Below, piece after piece: positions 16,460 to 25,482 of a stretch of DNA of 64,000 nucleotides. Location of the stretch: the NCBI GenBank assembly GCA_024742475.1, contig JANSYI010000004.1, positions 62,001 through 126,000 on the forward strand, given 5' to 3'. The number at the start of each line of letters is the position of its first letter. The first letter of the stretch is position 1. Made by a program: the position numbers and the translations under genes. The notes below the pieces were generated by a model. It had not been told where the DNA came from and searched no databases. It saw only the letters and a program-made list of their open reading frames with translations. Origin of the DNA: a bacterium (GTDB lineage: Bacteria; Myxococcota_A; Polyangia; Nannocystales; Nannocystaceae).

Positions 16460-17317
16460 TTAGAACTGAAACTGCACGCTCAAGCTGCCCGCGGCGTCGA
16501 AGTCGCGCTTGGGCGTCAGCGGCAGCTGCAGGTTGGCCGCGACCATGCCCCACGTCGCGAAGCTGTAGCTGAGCGTGGTCAGGTGCGCCATGCGGAACGC
16601 TCCGACCTCGCGGTTGGTCTCGGTCGCCCGGTTGCCGCTGCAGTACTCGGATCCGCCCCCGACCTGGGCGCAGAAGTTGGCGGCGCGCACGTCGGCGAGG
16701 GCACCGACGCCCAGGCCGAGCTTGCCCCACGCGCGGTAGCCGATCTGAGCGCTGAGCGTGGCGTCGATGGCGGTGCCCGCGGGACGCCGCTCGAGGGTGC
16801 TCAGCGCCATCACCTGCCAGAACGTACGCAGGTGCGTGCGGGTGAACATGACCAGCGGGGACACCGTCCAGCTCTGGCCGGGGTCGGCCTCGAACCGCAG
16901 CGTCCGCGTGGGCACCGAGACGTTGAGCCCGGTCGTGACGACCCGGTGAATCAGCTTGTCGGCGTGAGGCGTCAGGCGCACGAACGCCCGCGTGTCGCCG
17001 TAGCCGACCTTGCGCGGCGCGGCGTCCTCGTCGACGACGAGCAGCGGCGCCTGCACGCCGACGGACACCCACGGGTGCGGCGCGTACTCGCCGAGCAGCG
17101 AGGTGTTGTACGTCGTGGCCGGGTTGAGGCTGGTCGTGTTGCGGCTGTACTCCTGCAGCAGCATCAGCCTCGAGGTCGCCTGGCCTGAGCCACCGCCGAG
17201 GCTGTTGAGGTTGCGGACGCCCTCGGACGCGCCGTGCCCGGGCACGTGGTGGGCGTGCGCGACCCCAGGGGAGGCCAGCCCCGCCGCCAGACCCAGCGCG
17301 AGGCCCCACCGCTTCAT
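16460..17317 (-). CDS. Outer-membrane beta-barrel protein (putative transporter)
   Basis: A 285-residue protein with a clear signal peptide (MKRWGLALGLAAGLASPGVAHA) and alternating hydrophobic strands ending in Phe (SLSVQFQF), as in outer-membrane barrels recognised by the Bam machinery. It looks like the 'MetA-pathway phenol/transporter' type barrel, but no specific substrate can be given. The mature N-terminus is His-rich (HAHHVPGHG), which could bind metal. Its ATG overlaps the stop of the diheme cytochrome gene by four bases, so both are probably made together. The 141-bp gap to the convergent S1 gene holds a small dyad at 16366-16378. Confidence 0.75.
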   Translation of the reverse strand: MKRWGLALGLAAGLASPGVAHAHHVPGHGASEGVRNLNSLGGGSGQATSRLMLLQEYSRNTTSLNPATTYNTSLLGEYAPHPWVSVGVQAPLLVVDEDAAPRKVGYGDTRAFVRLTPHADKLIHRVVTTGLNVSVPTRTLRFEADPGQSWTVSPLVMFTRTHLRTFWQVMALSTLERRPAGTAIDATLSAQIGYRAWGKLGLGVGALADVRAANFCAQVGGGSEYCSGNRATETNREVGAFRMAHLTTLSYSFATWGMVAANLQLPLTPKRDFDAAGSLSVQFQF

Positions 17318-17604
17318 CGAGCACCTCGCGGGGTGTGGCAGGAGGCGCAGCTTCGCGGGTCGTCCAGCATCCACTGGGCGACGAGCGAGGCCCCCTCCCC
17401 CTGCATCCGCATCGCCATCGCACCCTCGCGCTCGAACGCCGTCATCGACGCCATCGCCGAGGCGACGTCCTGCTCGGACTCGTGGCAGCCCATGCACGTC
17501 TCGTTGGACGTGGCCGTCGTCATGCCTACGTGATGGTCGGTCGCGCGAATCCCCGGGGCGAGCGTGGTCAGGCACGCGCCGAGGAGGCCAACCAGCGGCG
17601 TCAT
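17314..17604 (-). CDS. Small diheme c-type cytochrome lipoprotein
   Basis: A 96-residue exported protein with a signal ending in a possible lipobox LLGAC and two haem-attachment motifs, CMGCH and CASCH. The His and Met content suggests two low-spin haems. It would sit at the periplasmic or outer membrane and pass electrons. ATG 17604 is chosen because GAGGA lies 6 bases upstream and the signal peptide starts there; a GTG at 17631 is possible. It is the first gene of a two-gene operon with the barrel protein, and divergent from regB across a region with two RegA-type boxes, which suggests redox control. Confidence 0.8.
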   Translation of the reverse strand: MTPLVGLLGACLTTLAPGIRATDHHVGMTTATSNETCMGCHESEQDVASAMASMTAFEREGAMAMRMQGEGASLVAQWMLDDPRSCASCHTPRGAR

Positions 17605-17663
17605 CGCCAGTCCTCGCGCGCAAGTGGACACCGTCTCTCCCTACGGGATGGGCGGCCGCCGCG

Positions 17664-17699
17664 GTGCGACCGACCGTCGCACTCGCGACACGCTGTCGC
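17664..17699. promoter_or_regulatory. Two tandem RegA/PrrA-type dyads (GCGAC-N5-GTCGC)
   Basis: The first dyad is GTGCGAC, five bases, GTCGCAC (17664-17682). The second is GCGAC, five bases, GTCGC (17685-17699). The centres are 19 bp apart. RegA/PrrA regulators are reported to bind GCGNC and GNCGC half-sites with variable spacing, and both copies match with the same 5-bp spacer. They lie between the cytochrome operon and regBA, so autoregulation and divergent control are likely. Confidence 0.75.
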
Positions 17700-17733
17700 A
17701 TCGCGGGCCCGATCGGGCACACTCGTAGGCGCC

Positions 17734-19026
17734 TTGAGCCCGGCCAAAGCCAGCCCGACGTCCGCGGCCATCACCCTGCGCGGACTCGTCACCGCCCGAT
17801 GGGTCACGGTCGCGCTCATGGCCGCGGCCGCGACGCTGATGGCCACCGCGCCACAGCTGGTGGCCCCCGTGCTCAGCTGGGTGCCCACCTCGGACACCAT
17901 CTCCGGGTTCGTCGCGGTGCTCGTCGCGCTCGCTTTGTTCAACGTCTACGTCGCGCGGGTCGTCCTCCCGCGTGGACGGGCCACGGTGACGTTCGCAGGG
18001 CTGCAGCTCGTCGCGGACTCGGCCGCGCTGAGTCTGCTGCTCGGCCTCACCGGCGGCGCGACCAACCCCTTCACGACGCTGTACTTCGTCCCGATCACCC
18101 TGGCCACGCAGGTCTCCCCGCGGTGGACCTGGACCGTCGCGGGCACCTCCTTGGCGGGGTTCGGGCTGCTTTACTTGCTCGGACCGCTGCCCCAGGGGCC
18201 GCCGGGCCACGAGCACCACTTTGCGGGCCACCTGCAGGGCATGTGGTTCTCCTTCGGGGTCACCGGCGCCCTCATCACCTACTTCGTGCACAGCATCGCG
18301 CTGTCGGTCGCGCGGCAGCGGGCCGAGCTCACCCGGCTGCGAGAGCAGGCCATCGAGGACCGCCACCTCGCCAGCCTGGGCAGCCTCGCGGCAGGCGCTG
18401 CACACGAGCTGGGCACGCCGCTGGGCACGATCGCCGTGCTCGCCTCGGAGATGCCCCACATGGACACCCGCGAGCGCGACGACGCAGTGGCATCCATCCG
18501 CCACGAGGTGTCGCGCTGCAAGGAGATCGTGCAGCGCATGTCCACACCCGACGCGCGGGTCAGCGCGCTGGGTGCCGACGCTGCGCCGTGGAAGCTCGGT
18601 GAGCTGCAGGCCGAGGCGGCCGCGACCGGCGAGGTCGAGGTCCGGGTGGAGTTCGAGCCCGGCAGCGCCGAGCAGACCTGCGCCCTGCCCCGCGACGCGC
18701 TCGGGCAGATCGTCCGCGAGCTGCTCGCCAACGCAGCCGAGGCCTGCCGCCGCCAAGCCGGGTCTCGCGGCATCATCATCCGCATCTCGGCCGACGCCGG
18801 GATGGCGCGCCTGCGGGTCGAAGACGACGGCGAAGGCATGGACACCGCCCTCTCGCGCGCGGCCTTCGACCCGTTCTTCTCTACCAAACCCGAAGGCTCG
18901 GGCATGGGGCTGGGTCTGTATCTCACCCGCGCCCAGCTCCGTCAGCTCGGCGGCAGCATCGCCGTCGACTCCGAACCCGGCCGCGGCACGACCGTCAGCA
19001 TCACCTTCCCCCTCGCCACGTCATGA
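17734..19026 (+). CDS. regB: RegB/PrrB-family redox sensor histidine kinase
   Basis: A 430-residue membrane histidine kinase from a probable TTG start (LSPAKASPTS); the start is uncertain because no ATG/GTG lies upstream of the first helix. About six transmembrane helices fill residues 20-190. GGATNPF (107-113) is the conserved ubiquinone-binding heptad of RegB. The H-box GAAHELGTPLGT carries His224. Cys262 in SRCKEIV matches the redox-active cysteine of RegB. The ATPase domain has NAAEA, DDGEGMD and GSGMGLGLYL. RegB reads quinone pool and redox state and phosphorylates RegA. It overlaps regA by ATGA. Confidence 0.9.
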   Translation: MSPAKASPTSAAITLRGLVTARWVTVALMAAAATLMATAPQLVAPVLSWVPTSDTISGFVAVLVALALFNVYVARVVLPRGRATVTFAGLQLVADSAALSLLLGLTGGATNPFTTLYFVPITLATQVSPRWTWTVAGTSLAGFGLLYLLGPLPQGPPGHEHHFAGHLQGMWFSFGVTGALITYFVHSIALSVARQRAELTRLREQAIEDRHLASLGSLAAGAAHELGTPLGTIAVLASEMPHMDTRERDDAVASIRHEVSRCKEIVQRMSTPDARVSALGADAAPWKLGELQAEAAATGEVEVRVEFEPGSAEQTCALPRDALGQIVRELLANAAEACRRQAGSRGIIIRISADAGMARLRVEDDGEGMDTALSRAAFDPFFSTKPEGSGMGLGLYLTRAQLRQLGGSIAVDSEPGRGTTVSITFPLATS

Positions 19027-19604
19027 ACAGCCCCAACGACACGGCCCCCGACGCCGAGACGATCCTGATCACCGACGACGACAAGGCGTTTTGCGCCGCG
19101 CTCAGCGGAGCGTTTCGGCGCCGCGGCCTCAAGGTCGTCGTCGCACACGACTACGAGGACGCGATCAGCGAGGCCCACGCGTGGAATCCCGCGCGCGCGG
19201 TCGTCGACCTGCGCATGCCCGGCCGCGGCGGCCTCGAGGTGGTCGGCGAGCTCAAGCAAAAACACCCGCACATGAAGATCGTCGTGCTCACCGGCTACGG
19301 CAGCATCGCCAGCGCGGTCGAGGCGATGAAGCTCGGCGCCGTGCACTACCTGACCAAGCCCGCCGAGCCCGACGAAGTGCTCGCCGCGTTCGACCGCACC
19401 GAGCCCGCCACCGACGTCCCCGCCGGCGACGCCAACCCGCGCTCGCTCGAAGAGGTCGAGTGGGAGCACCTGCAGCGCGTGCTCACCGACTGCGGCGGCA
19501 ACATCTCCGAGGCCGCCCGTCGCCTCGGCATGCATCGACGCAGCCTGCAGCGAAAGCTCGCCCGCGGTCGGCCCGGCGAAGGCGCAGGCCCGCTCGACGA
19601 GTGA
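19023..19604 (+). CDS. regA: RegA/PrrA-family response regulator
   Basis: A 193-residue response regulator. The receiver domain shows the acidic pocket ITDDD, phospho-acceptor Asp62 in VVDLRMPG, and Lys112 in LTKPAEP. A Pro/Ala linker leads to a Fis-type helix-turn-helix (about 145-178; GGNISEAARRLGMHRRSLQRKLAR), which is the RegA/PrrA/ActR DNA-binding helix and binds GCGNC-type sites. Length and architecture fit the family. Translationally coupled to regB. Confidence 0.92.
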   Translation: MNSPNDTAPDAETILITDDDKAFCAALSGAFRRRGLKVVVAHDYEDAISEAHAWNPARAVVDLRMPGRGGLEVVGELKQKHPHMKIVVLTGYGSIASAVEAMKLGAVHYLTKPAEPDEVLAAFDRTEPATDVPAGDANPRSLEEVEWEHLQRVLTDCGGNISEAARRLGMHRRSLQRKLARGRPGEGAGPLDE

Positions 19605-19607
19605 GCC

Positions 19608-20180
19608 ATGGCCTCGAAGTCCAAGAAGTCCAGCCGCCTCTTCGTCGGCATCGCGATGCCGCCCCTGCTCGCGCAGCAGCTCGTGCTGCTCGGCGGCGGC
19701 ATCGAGGGCGCGCGGTGGGAGCCGGCCGAGAAGCTGCACCTGACGCTTCGCTTCGTCGGCGACGTGGACGGCGGGATGCGGGCGGCGCTCGACACCGCGC
19801 TGCGCTCGGTTCGCGGCGAGCGCTTCTCGCTCACCCTGCGAGGATGCGGGCACTTCCCTCCACGCGGCGAGCCGCGGGCGCTATGGGTGGGCCTCGAAGA
19901 CTCGCCGCCTCTGCGCGCGCTTCAGCAGTCCATCGAGGCGGCGCTGCGCGAGGCGGGGTTCGAGCCCGACACCCGCAACTTCGCGCCTCACGTCACGCTC
20001 GCGCGGTTGCGCAGGGCGAACGCGAAGAAGCTCGCCGGGTGGCTGAGCAGCCACGCCCTGTGGGACGCCCCACCGTTCTCGGTCGAGGCGTTCACGCTCT
20101 TCTCCAGCATTCTCGGCCCCGGCGGCTCGAAGTACACCCCCGAGGCCACCTACCCCCTCGATGGGCCGGCTACGCCGTGA
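19608..20180 (+). CDS. thpR: RNA 2',3'-cyclic phosphodiesterase
   Basis: A 190-residue member of the 2H phosphoesterase family. The two catalytic motifs are HLTL (His44) and HVTL (His128). The family hydrolyses 2',3'-cyclic phosphates at RNA ends and was first described as a 2'-5' RNA ligase. The frame FVGIAMPP and [14 protein letters not shown] are typical. It starts 3 bp after regA and probably shares its transcript. It overlaps convergent panD by 11 bp. Confidence 0.9.
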   Translation: MASKSKKSSRLFVGIAMPPLLAQQLVLLGGGIEGARWEPAEKLHLTLRFVGDVDGGMRAALDTALRSVRGERFSLTLRGCGHFPPRGEPRALWVGLEDSPPLRALQQSIEAALREAGFEPDTRNFAPHVTLARLRRANAKKLAGWLSSHALWDAPPFSVEAFTLFSSILGPGGSKYTPEATYPLDGPATP

Positions 20181-20571
20181 CGCGGCGCTTGGGGCCGGCG
20201 ACCTCCGCGAGCGCGGGGTCGATGATGACGTTGTCGTCGCCCACGAGCACGACGGTGGGCTTCCAGTCCGCCGCCTCTTCGGCGGGCACCTCGGCGAACG
20301 TGGCGACGATGACCCGATCGCCGGGCTTCATCAGGTGCGCCGCGGCGCCGTTCATGCACATGATCTTCGAGTCGTTTTCGGCCCGTAGCGCGTAGGTGGT
20401 CAGCCGCGTGCCGCGGGTCACGTTCCACACGTGAATCTGCTCGTGCTCGAGGATCCCTGCGGCGTCCATCAGCGTGCCGCAGATCGTCATGCTGCCTTCG
20501 TAGTCGAGGTCGGCGTGCGTGACGATGGCCCGGTGAATCTTGGACTTGAAGAGATGGAGTCGGACGGACAT
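20170..20571 (-). CDS. panD: Aspartate 1-decarboxylase
   Basis: A 133-residue pyruvoyl enzyme making beta-alanine for pantothenate and CoA. The self-cleavage site is Gly26-Ser27 in DYEGSMTI, preceded by the conserved [12 protein letters not shown]. The later NGAAAHL and [12 protein letters not shown] are standard. Length is normal for the family, with a few extra residues at the end. The start MSVRLHLFK aligns with family N-termini; an upstream extension in the same frame is rejected. No other pantothenate gene is adjacent. Confidence 0.93.
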   Translation of the reverse strand: MSVRLHLFKSKIHRAIVTHADLDYEGSMTICGTLMDAAGILEHEQIHVWNVTRGTRLTTYALRAENDSKIMCMNGAAAHLMKPGDRVIVATFAEVPAEEAADWKPTVVLVGDDNVIIDPALAEVAGPKRRVTA

Positions 20572-20638
20572 ACGGTACCTCGTCCCGGCCTCGGGAGGTC
20601 CAGGCGATGGCGGCACCCTACCGGGCTGGCGCGGAGCG

Positions 20639-21613
20639 TCAAGTTGAGCCGCTTTGGGCTGCCGCACGTGGCGGCGGCGCGCAGATCCAGCCGTCCGCGA
20701 CCCACGCCAGGCCCAACGCCCGCGCGGCGTCGGCGACGGGGACTCCCGCGACGGTCCCCACCGCTTCGAGGTCCGAGGGCCCAGCCCACGCGGCGTGACT
20801 CCACAAGAACCCGGTGTAGGCGCAGATGACCGCGCCGAAGACGTGGGTGTTGCGCACCACGACCTCGGGCCACACGTAGGCGTAGTCGATGCCCTCGCGC
20901 AGCCCCGCGAGCACCTCCTTGCGGGTCTCCCAGACGCGCTCGGTCTCCCCGTGGCGGGTTCGGCGTTCGGTCCGAGCACCGAACAGCTGCGTCAACGTGG
21001 CCCTTGGGTACACCTCGAGCAGATTCTCGTGCAGGCGCAGGCGCGGGGACAGGACGCGGCGAAGATAGGCGGCTCGTGCCGCGAGGGGTCCGGTCCCCTG
21101 CCCCAACGCTTCCCGCGGGCGTGCACCCACGGCCGTCCACAGCACCTCGGTGGCCCGCTGGGTGTAGGGGGTCACCACCGGCTTGGTGGGATCGCTCTTG
21201 CCGCGCGGCAGGAGCAGGGGCGCCCATCTCCGCATCCAGGCGACCGAGGGTACGTCGCACGCGGTGAGCCCCGGACAGGGCAGCGTGCACCGAACGCACG
21301 GCGGCAGCGTCAGCGGAGCGTTGATCGTGACGAGCGTCTCCTCGTCGGTCCAGCGCCGCAGGTAGTCGACGAGCACCTCGTCGCGAAACAGCGCGTCGCC
21401 TTCGTGGTTGCCCGTGCCGCGGTGCCCCTGACGGACGGTCGCCTCGGCGACGGTGAGGCTGGACCCCTCGCCCCGCTCGAGGCGTGCGATGGCGGTGTTC
21501 TTGCCCCGCCCCCCGCCCAGGTCGATACCGATGAAGCGCCGAAAGGGCCGCGCGCGAGACGGCGCGGCCCTCTTGGGTGCCGAGGACGGCGGATCCGACG
21601 TGGATTCGGTCAC
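20639..21613 (-). CDS. DUF429 family protein (predicted RNase H-like fold)
   Basis: A 324-residue protein of the DUF429 family, predicted to be an RNase H-fold nuclease. [20 protein letters not shown] is the first acidic strand; TINAPLTLP and a Cys-rich [12 protein letters not shown] follow, then EVYPRATL and YAYVWPEVV. Biological role unknown. Its ATG overlaps the stop of the UPF0158 gene by four bases, so the two are likely co-translated. A Ser/Pro/Arg-rich N-terminus of about 25 residues precedes the domain. Confidence 0.75.
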   Translation of the reverse strand: MTESTSDPPSSAPKRAAPSRARPFRRFIGIDLGGGRGKNTAIARLERGEGSSLTVAEATVRQGHRGTGNHEGDALFRDEVLVDYLRRWTDEETLVTINAPLTLPPCVRCTLPCPGLTACDVPSVAWMRRWAPLLLPRGKSDPTKPVVTPYTQRATEVLWTAVGARPREALGQGTGPLAARAAYLRRVLSPRLRLHENLLEVYPRATLTQLFGARTERRTRHGETERVWETRKEVLAGLREGIDYAYVWPEVVVRNTHVFGAVICAYTGFLWSHAAWAGPSDLEAVGTVAGVPVADAARALGLAWVADGWICAPPPRAAAQSGST

Positions 21614-22284
21614 TCGACGGGACGAGGCGGGAACCCTTCGGATCCCTCGGGCGTGGGCCCGGTGGGCGACTTCTCGCGGAGGAACTTCAAGTACGCGATG
21701 AGCGAGGGGAGCTCGAGCGCAGGCATGGAGTCGATGAGTTCGCGCGCCTGGCGACGAAGTGCCTCGGTGGGCCCTTCGCCCCGCGTCCCGGTGGGCTTCT
21801 CCAGCGGCACGTCGGGCTCGGGGGGCTGCTCGGGGTCACCCCAAGGCGGGTTCTCCCCCAGCTCGAAGTCGTGCGCCATCAACCATCCGTTGATGTAGAT
21901 GTGCAGGAGGTTCGCTCGGTACTGAAACCAGCGATCCCGCTCGACCGGGTAGGACAACAGCACGTCCTTGAACCGGCGAAACGCGCCCTTGCCGTCGATC
22001 GCCAACACGAGGCGCTCGGCGAGCGAGGGGTCCTCGACCGACTTCACGAACCGCTCCATCCATCGGTACTGCTCCCGCGACGACGCTGGGTCCAGGTGGA
22101 CGTAGCGCCCGGTGGAGGTACGGATCTGTCGTCGTTTCTCGTCGTCTTCGGGACGAGAGTCGACGATGGTCAGGACTTGGCCGGTGTGAAGGTCGAGGTA
22201 GCTATGAGTTTCGGGGGCGTTGTGCTCGAACGCGGTTTCCAAGGCGGACCAGTCCGGCTTGGGCGCAGAGGGTGAGACTCGCAT
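21610..22284 (-). CDS. UPF0158 family protein
   Basis: A 224-residue protein of the UPF0158 family, function unknown. The N-terminal half holds HSYLDLHTGQVLTIVDS and later VEDPSLAERLVLAIDGKGAFRRFKDVLLSYP, the typical family core. The C-terminal region is Pro/Glu-rich followed by a helix (SLIAYLKFLREK). ATG 22284 (MRVSPS) is preferred over one ten codons upstream because it sits nearer family N-termini. First gene of a pair with the DUF429 gene. The 243-bp upstream gap (22285-22527) shows no clear element. Confidence 0.75.
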   Translation of the reverse strand: MRVSPSAPKPDWSALETAFEHNAPETHSYLDLHTGQVLTIVDSRPEDDEKRRQIRTSTGRYVHLDPASSREQYRWMERFVKSVEDPSLAERLVLAIDGKGAFRRFKDVLLSYPVERDRWFQYRANLLHIYINGWLMAHDFELGENPPWGDPEQPPEPDVPLEKPTGTRGEGPTEALRRQARELIDSMPALELPSLIAYLKFLREKSPTGPTPEGSEGFPPRPVE

Positions 22285-22527
22285 GGTGCGGCTCCTAGGT
22301 TTTTGTCCGCCCACGATGCGTCCGATGCCTGGTCAGGGCGGCGGATCCCGAGGGAGTGCTCTGGTGGTCAGCCAGTCGCGGACGGGCGATGAACAAGTAC
22401 AGCTTGAATCGGCACCTGGGTCGGGCACCGTAGTGCACAGTTTAGTCCCCCGCAGCCGGGCCCGGCAAGGGCCGAGGGCATCCGCGGTCACCATCCTTAC
22501 GAAACGCCGGCAGGAATGTGGGACCAC

Positions 22528-23856
22528 TCAGGGCGTGCGAAGCCGACGGGCGATGCGTTCGAGCGCCGCCCGAAGGGCCAAGACGCCGATCCCGCCCCGC
22601 TCGAGGCGTTGCACGAGGCGCTGAAGCTCCTTCGCCAGCGCCGCGTCGCGCCGCTGATCTCGGACCAAGAGCACGACCGACTCAGCGTCCTGCGCGGTCC
22701 GGGCCGGTTCGGGTGCGCGGTCCGAGGGGGCTTCGAAGTCGCCCGAGACGGCGGCTTGCGGCGGCGGTGAGGCCCCCGCCCGCAGCCGGGCGACCTCGGC
22801 TTCGAGCGCCTCGACCGGTCGGGCGACGGCCTGACTGAGCTGGTGCTCGAGCCCGGTGACCTTCCACTTGAGCGCCTGCTCCCGGGCCATCGAGGCTTCG
22901 AGCGCCTCGTCCCGGGCGAGCGCGTCGAAGGGATCGGGGCCCGACTCCACGGCATCTCGCAGCTCGCGGTTCTCCCGCTGCAGCGCGTCGAGGCGATCGA
23001 GCAGCTCTTGGCGCTCGACCTCGGCGAGCTGCGCCCTGGCCTGCGCCGAGGCGAGCTGCGCCCGCATGCCGGAGGGCTGACCCGAGGCTGCCGCGGGGAG
23101 CTCGACCAACCCGAGCCCCTCGGCGAGGGTGGTGGCCGAGCAGACGCCGAGCAGCTCGTCGAGAGCTGGTTCCTGCGCGCCGAGGCTGTTGTCGAACGTC
23201 AGCGGGATGTCTTCGTCGTCGGGCTCGCCCCGCAGCTCGGACGGGTGCACGTTCAAGGTGATCTCGAGGTCGCCGTCGTCGTCGAGCTCGAGCGACTCGC
23301 CAAAGTCGACGACCGCGGCCATGGGGGGCTGGTACACGCCGTAGATCCGCTGCACGCAGCCACGGACCCACAGACGCTCCATCATCGCGTCGGCCAGCGC
23401 CTCGTAGTCGAGCCCGCCTTGTCCCGCTGCGCCCCACACGATCACGCCGCGACCCAGGCTCGCCTCGACCCCGAGCCACGCCAGCGCCTCGGCGACGTCA
23501 TGCTCCCCGGCGCCCGCGCGCGACGACGCGGCGTCGAGGTCGAGCAGCGCGACCTCCCAAGACGACTCCGCGAGCAGCTTTGGCACCTGCGATGCGGCGA
23601 CGAAGGTGGTGCCCGGACGAAGTCGACCGAGCCGTTGCGCGACCGCCTCGTCGGAGACCGCCATCCAGACCGGCTCGTCATCGATGGCGCGCGTCGGCAG
23701 CAGCGCGTCGACGAGCTCGCGCAGCGCCTCGCCAGCTTCACCGACGGGCAACCCCGAGAGCAGCGCCTCCTCGAGCGCAGGGTCGAGCACCACCCGAGGC
23801 CGACAACGCCAGAGGTCCTCCGAGAACGCGTAGCGGGCGGCCCAGCGCAGGCTCAT
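22528..23856 (-). CDS. Hypothetical protein with C-terminal coiled coil
   Basis: A 442-residue cytoplasmic protein, not recognised. The first ~170 residues look like an alpha/beta domain with several hydrophobic strands (WEVALLDLDAASS, GRGVIVWGAAG). An acidic middle (ELDDDGDLEIT, EPDDEDIP) follows, then a long helical region (about 255-350; AQLAEVERQELLDRLDALQREN) predicted to coil. The end is another basic helix. It could be a scaffold or regulator. It lies divergent from prfA. Good third-position GC bias supports coding. Confidence 0.6.
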   Translation of the reverse strand: MSLRWAARYAFSEDLWRCRPRVVLDPALEEALLSGLPVGEAGEALRELVDALLPTRAIDDEPVWMAVSDEAVAQRLGRLRPGTTFVAASQVPKLLAESSWEVALLDLDAASSRAGAGEHDVAEALAWLGVEASLGRGVIVWGAAGQGGLDYEALADAMMERLWVRGCVQRIYGVYQPPMAAVVDFGESLELDDDGDLEITLNVHPSELRGEPDDEDIPLTFDNSLGAQEPALDELLGVCSATTLAEGLGLVELPAAASGQPSGMRAQLASAQARAQLAEVERQELLDRLDALQRENRELRDAVESGPDPFDALARDEALEASMAREQALKWKVTGLEHQLSQAVARPVEALEAEVARLRAGASPPPQAAVSGDFEAPSDRAPEPARTAQDAESVVLLVRDQRRDAALAKELQRLVQRLERGGIGVLALRAALERIARRLRTP

Positions 23857-23929
23857 CGACGCGAGTCTTATCCCGACCGGACCCCGCCCGCAACGCCAAG
23901 CTTGCCTGGCAACTGGACCGCCGGCCGTC

Positions 23930-23935
23930 TACACT
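23930..23935 (+). promoter_or_regulatory. Possible -10 element of prfA-zapA-tyrS
   Basis: TACACT at 23930-23935 lies 48 bp before the prfA start in the 127-bp divergent gap. No good -35 is visible at 16-18 bp, so this is a weak call based on its identity to the kinase -10. Confidence 0.25.
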
Positions 23936-23983
23936 GTCGCCCGCTCCGCCCGGCGCGCGCTCGCCTGCCGACCCAGGACCCCC

Positions 23984-25093
23984 ATGGAAGCCTCCATCCG
24001 CGCCAAGCTCGAGACCCTCAGCGAGCGATACGAAGAGCTCGGCGACATGCTGTGCGACCCCGAGATCACGGGCAACAAGCACGAGTTCCTCAAGCTCTCG
24101 CGCGAGCACGCCGAGATCAAGCCCGTCGTCGACGCCTGGACGCGGTTCCAAGCGCTGCAGACCGCCCTCGAAGAGGCCCGAGAGCTGCTGGCCGACCCCG
24201 ACATGAAGGAGCTGGCCCAAGACGACCTCGACCGCCTCGGGGCCGAGGAGGCCCAGCTCGAGGTCGACCTTCAGAAGCTCCTCCTGCCCAAGGACCCCAA
24301 CGACTCCAAGAACGTCATCTTGGAGATCCGCGCCGGCACCGGCGGCGAGGAGGCGGCCCTGTTCGCCGGCGATCTGTGGCGCATGTACACCCGCTTCGCC
24401 GAGCGCCAGGGCTGGAACCTCACGCCGATGTCCATGAGCGAGGCCGACGCGGGTGGGCTCAAGGAGGTCACGGGCCTGCTCGAGGGCAAGAACGTCTACG
24501 CGATGCTCAAGTTCGAGAGCGGCGTCCATCGGGTCCAGCGCGTCCCGGCCACCGAGTCTCAGGGCCGCATCCATACCTCGGCGGCCACGGTCGCCATCAT
24601 GCCCGAGGCCGAAGAGGTCGACTTCGAGATCAACGACTCGGACATCAAGTTCGAGAAGATGCGCGCCTCGGGTGCCGGGGGTCAGCACGTCAACACGACC
24701 GACTCCAAGGTCCGACTCACGCACATCCCCACCGGGCTGGCCGTCGAGTCCCAGCAAGAGAAGTCGCAGACCAAGAACCGCGAGATCGCGATGAACCTGC
24801 TGCGCTCGCGCCTGCTCGACCTCGAGATTCAAAAGGCGCAGAAGGAGCGCGCGGCCGAGCGCAAGTCGCAGGTCGGCAGCGGCGACCGGTCCGAGAAGAT
24901 CCGGACCTACAACTACCCGCAGGACCGCATCAGCGACCACCGCATCAAGCTCACGCGGCACAACCTCGACGCGTTCATGGATGGCGACATCTCCGACGTC
25001 ATCGACGCCCTGCGGGCGCACGACGAGGCCGAGCGCCTCACCGACCTCGACAGGGGCCTCGGCGACCCCGACGGCGGGGGCTCGCAGGCGTGA
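23984..25093 (+). CDS. prfA: Peptide chain release factor 1
   Basis: A 369-residue class I release factor recognising UAA and UAG. The catalytic GGQ (232-234) is in ASGAGGQHVNTTDS. The tripeptide Pro-Ala-Thr (188-190) in VPATESQGRIHTS marks RF1 rather than RF2. An N-terminal helical domain and C-terminal DRISDHRIKLTRHNL complete the fold. It overlaps zapA by GTGA. RF2 recognises UGA and must coexist with selenocysteine insertion at the in-frame TGA of the gene at 11450; it is not in this window. Confidence 0.95.
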   Translation: MEASIRAKLETLSERYEELGDMLCDPEITGNKHEFLKLSREHAEIKPVVDAWTRFQALQTALEEARELLADPDMKELAQDDLDRLGAEEAQLEVDLQKLLLPKDPNDSKNVILEIRAGTGGEEAALFAGDLWRMYTRFAERQGWNLTPMSMSEADAGGLKEVTGLLEGKNVYAMLKFESGVHRVQRVPATESQGRIHTSAATVAIMPEAEEVDFEINDSDIKFEKMRASGAGGQHVNTTDSKVRLTHIPTGLAVESQQEKSQTKNREIAMNLLRSRLLDLEIQKAQKERAAERKSQVGSGDRSEKIRTYNYPQDRISDHRIKLTRHNLDAFMDGDISDVIDALRAHDEAERLTDLDRGLGDPDGGGSQA

Positions 25094-25470
25094 AACAGTC
25101 GGTCGAGGTCGAGCTGGCCGGGCAGCGGCTGGTGATCCGCACCGACGAAGGCCCCGCCTACGTGCAGGAGCTCGCCGAGTACGTCGACGCGCAGCTCAAG
25201 CAGCTCGCCGGCAACGCGGGCCGCTCCACCCTCAACGTGCAGCGCATCGCCTTGCTGGTCGCCATCGCCATGGCCGACGAGCTCTTCCGCGAAAAAGACC
25301 TGCACCGACGATTCCGCGAGCAGATCACCGCCAAGCTGCAGGCCCTCGACGCCGCGCTGGGCGAGCACACCCGGCGCATCGAAGCCATCGAGCCGCCGCC
25401 CGCCAAAGAAGCCACCAAGGACGGCGAGAGCGCGTCCCTTGCAGGTGCACCCGCGGCTGCGCCCGAGTAG
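25090..25470 (+). CDS. zapA: Cell division protein ZapA
   Basis: A 126-residue ZapA-like protein from a GTG inside the prfA stop. The N-terminal strand pair (VEVELAGQRLVIRTDEG) and the helix (VQELAEYVDAQLKQLAG, then NVQRIALLVAIAMADELF) form the dimer/tetramer fold that binds and bundles FtsZ at midcell. A Lys/Glu/Ala-rich tail follows. 12 bp separate it from tyrS. Confidence 0.85.
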   Translation: MKQSVEVELAGQRLVIRTDEGPAYVQELAEYVDAQLKQLAGNAGRSTLNVQRIALLVAIAMADELFREKDLHRRFREQITAKLQALDAALGEHTRRIEAIEPPPAKEATKDGESASLAGAPAAAPE

Positions 25471-25482
25471 ACTCCGGTCCTC

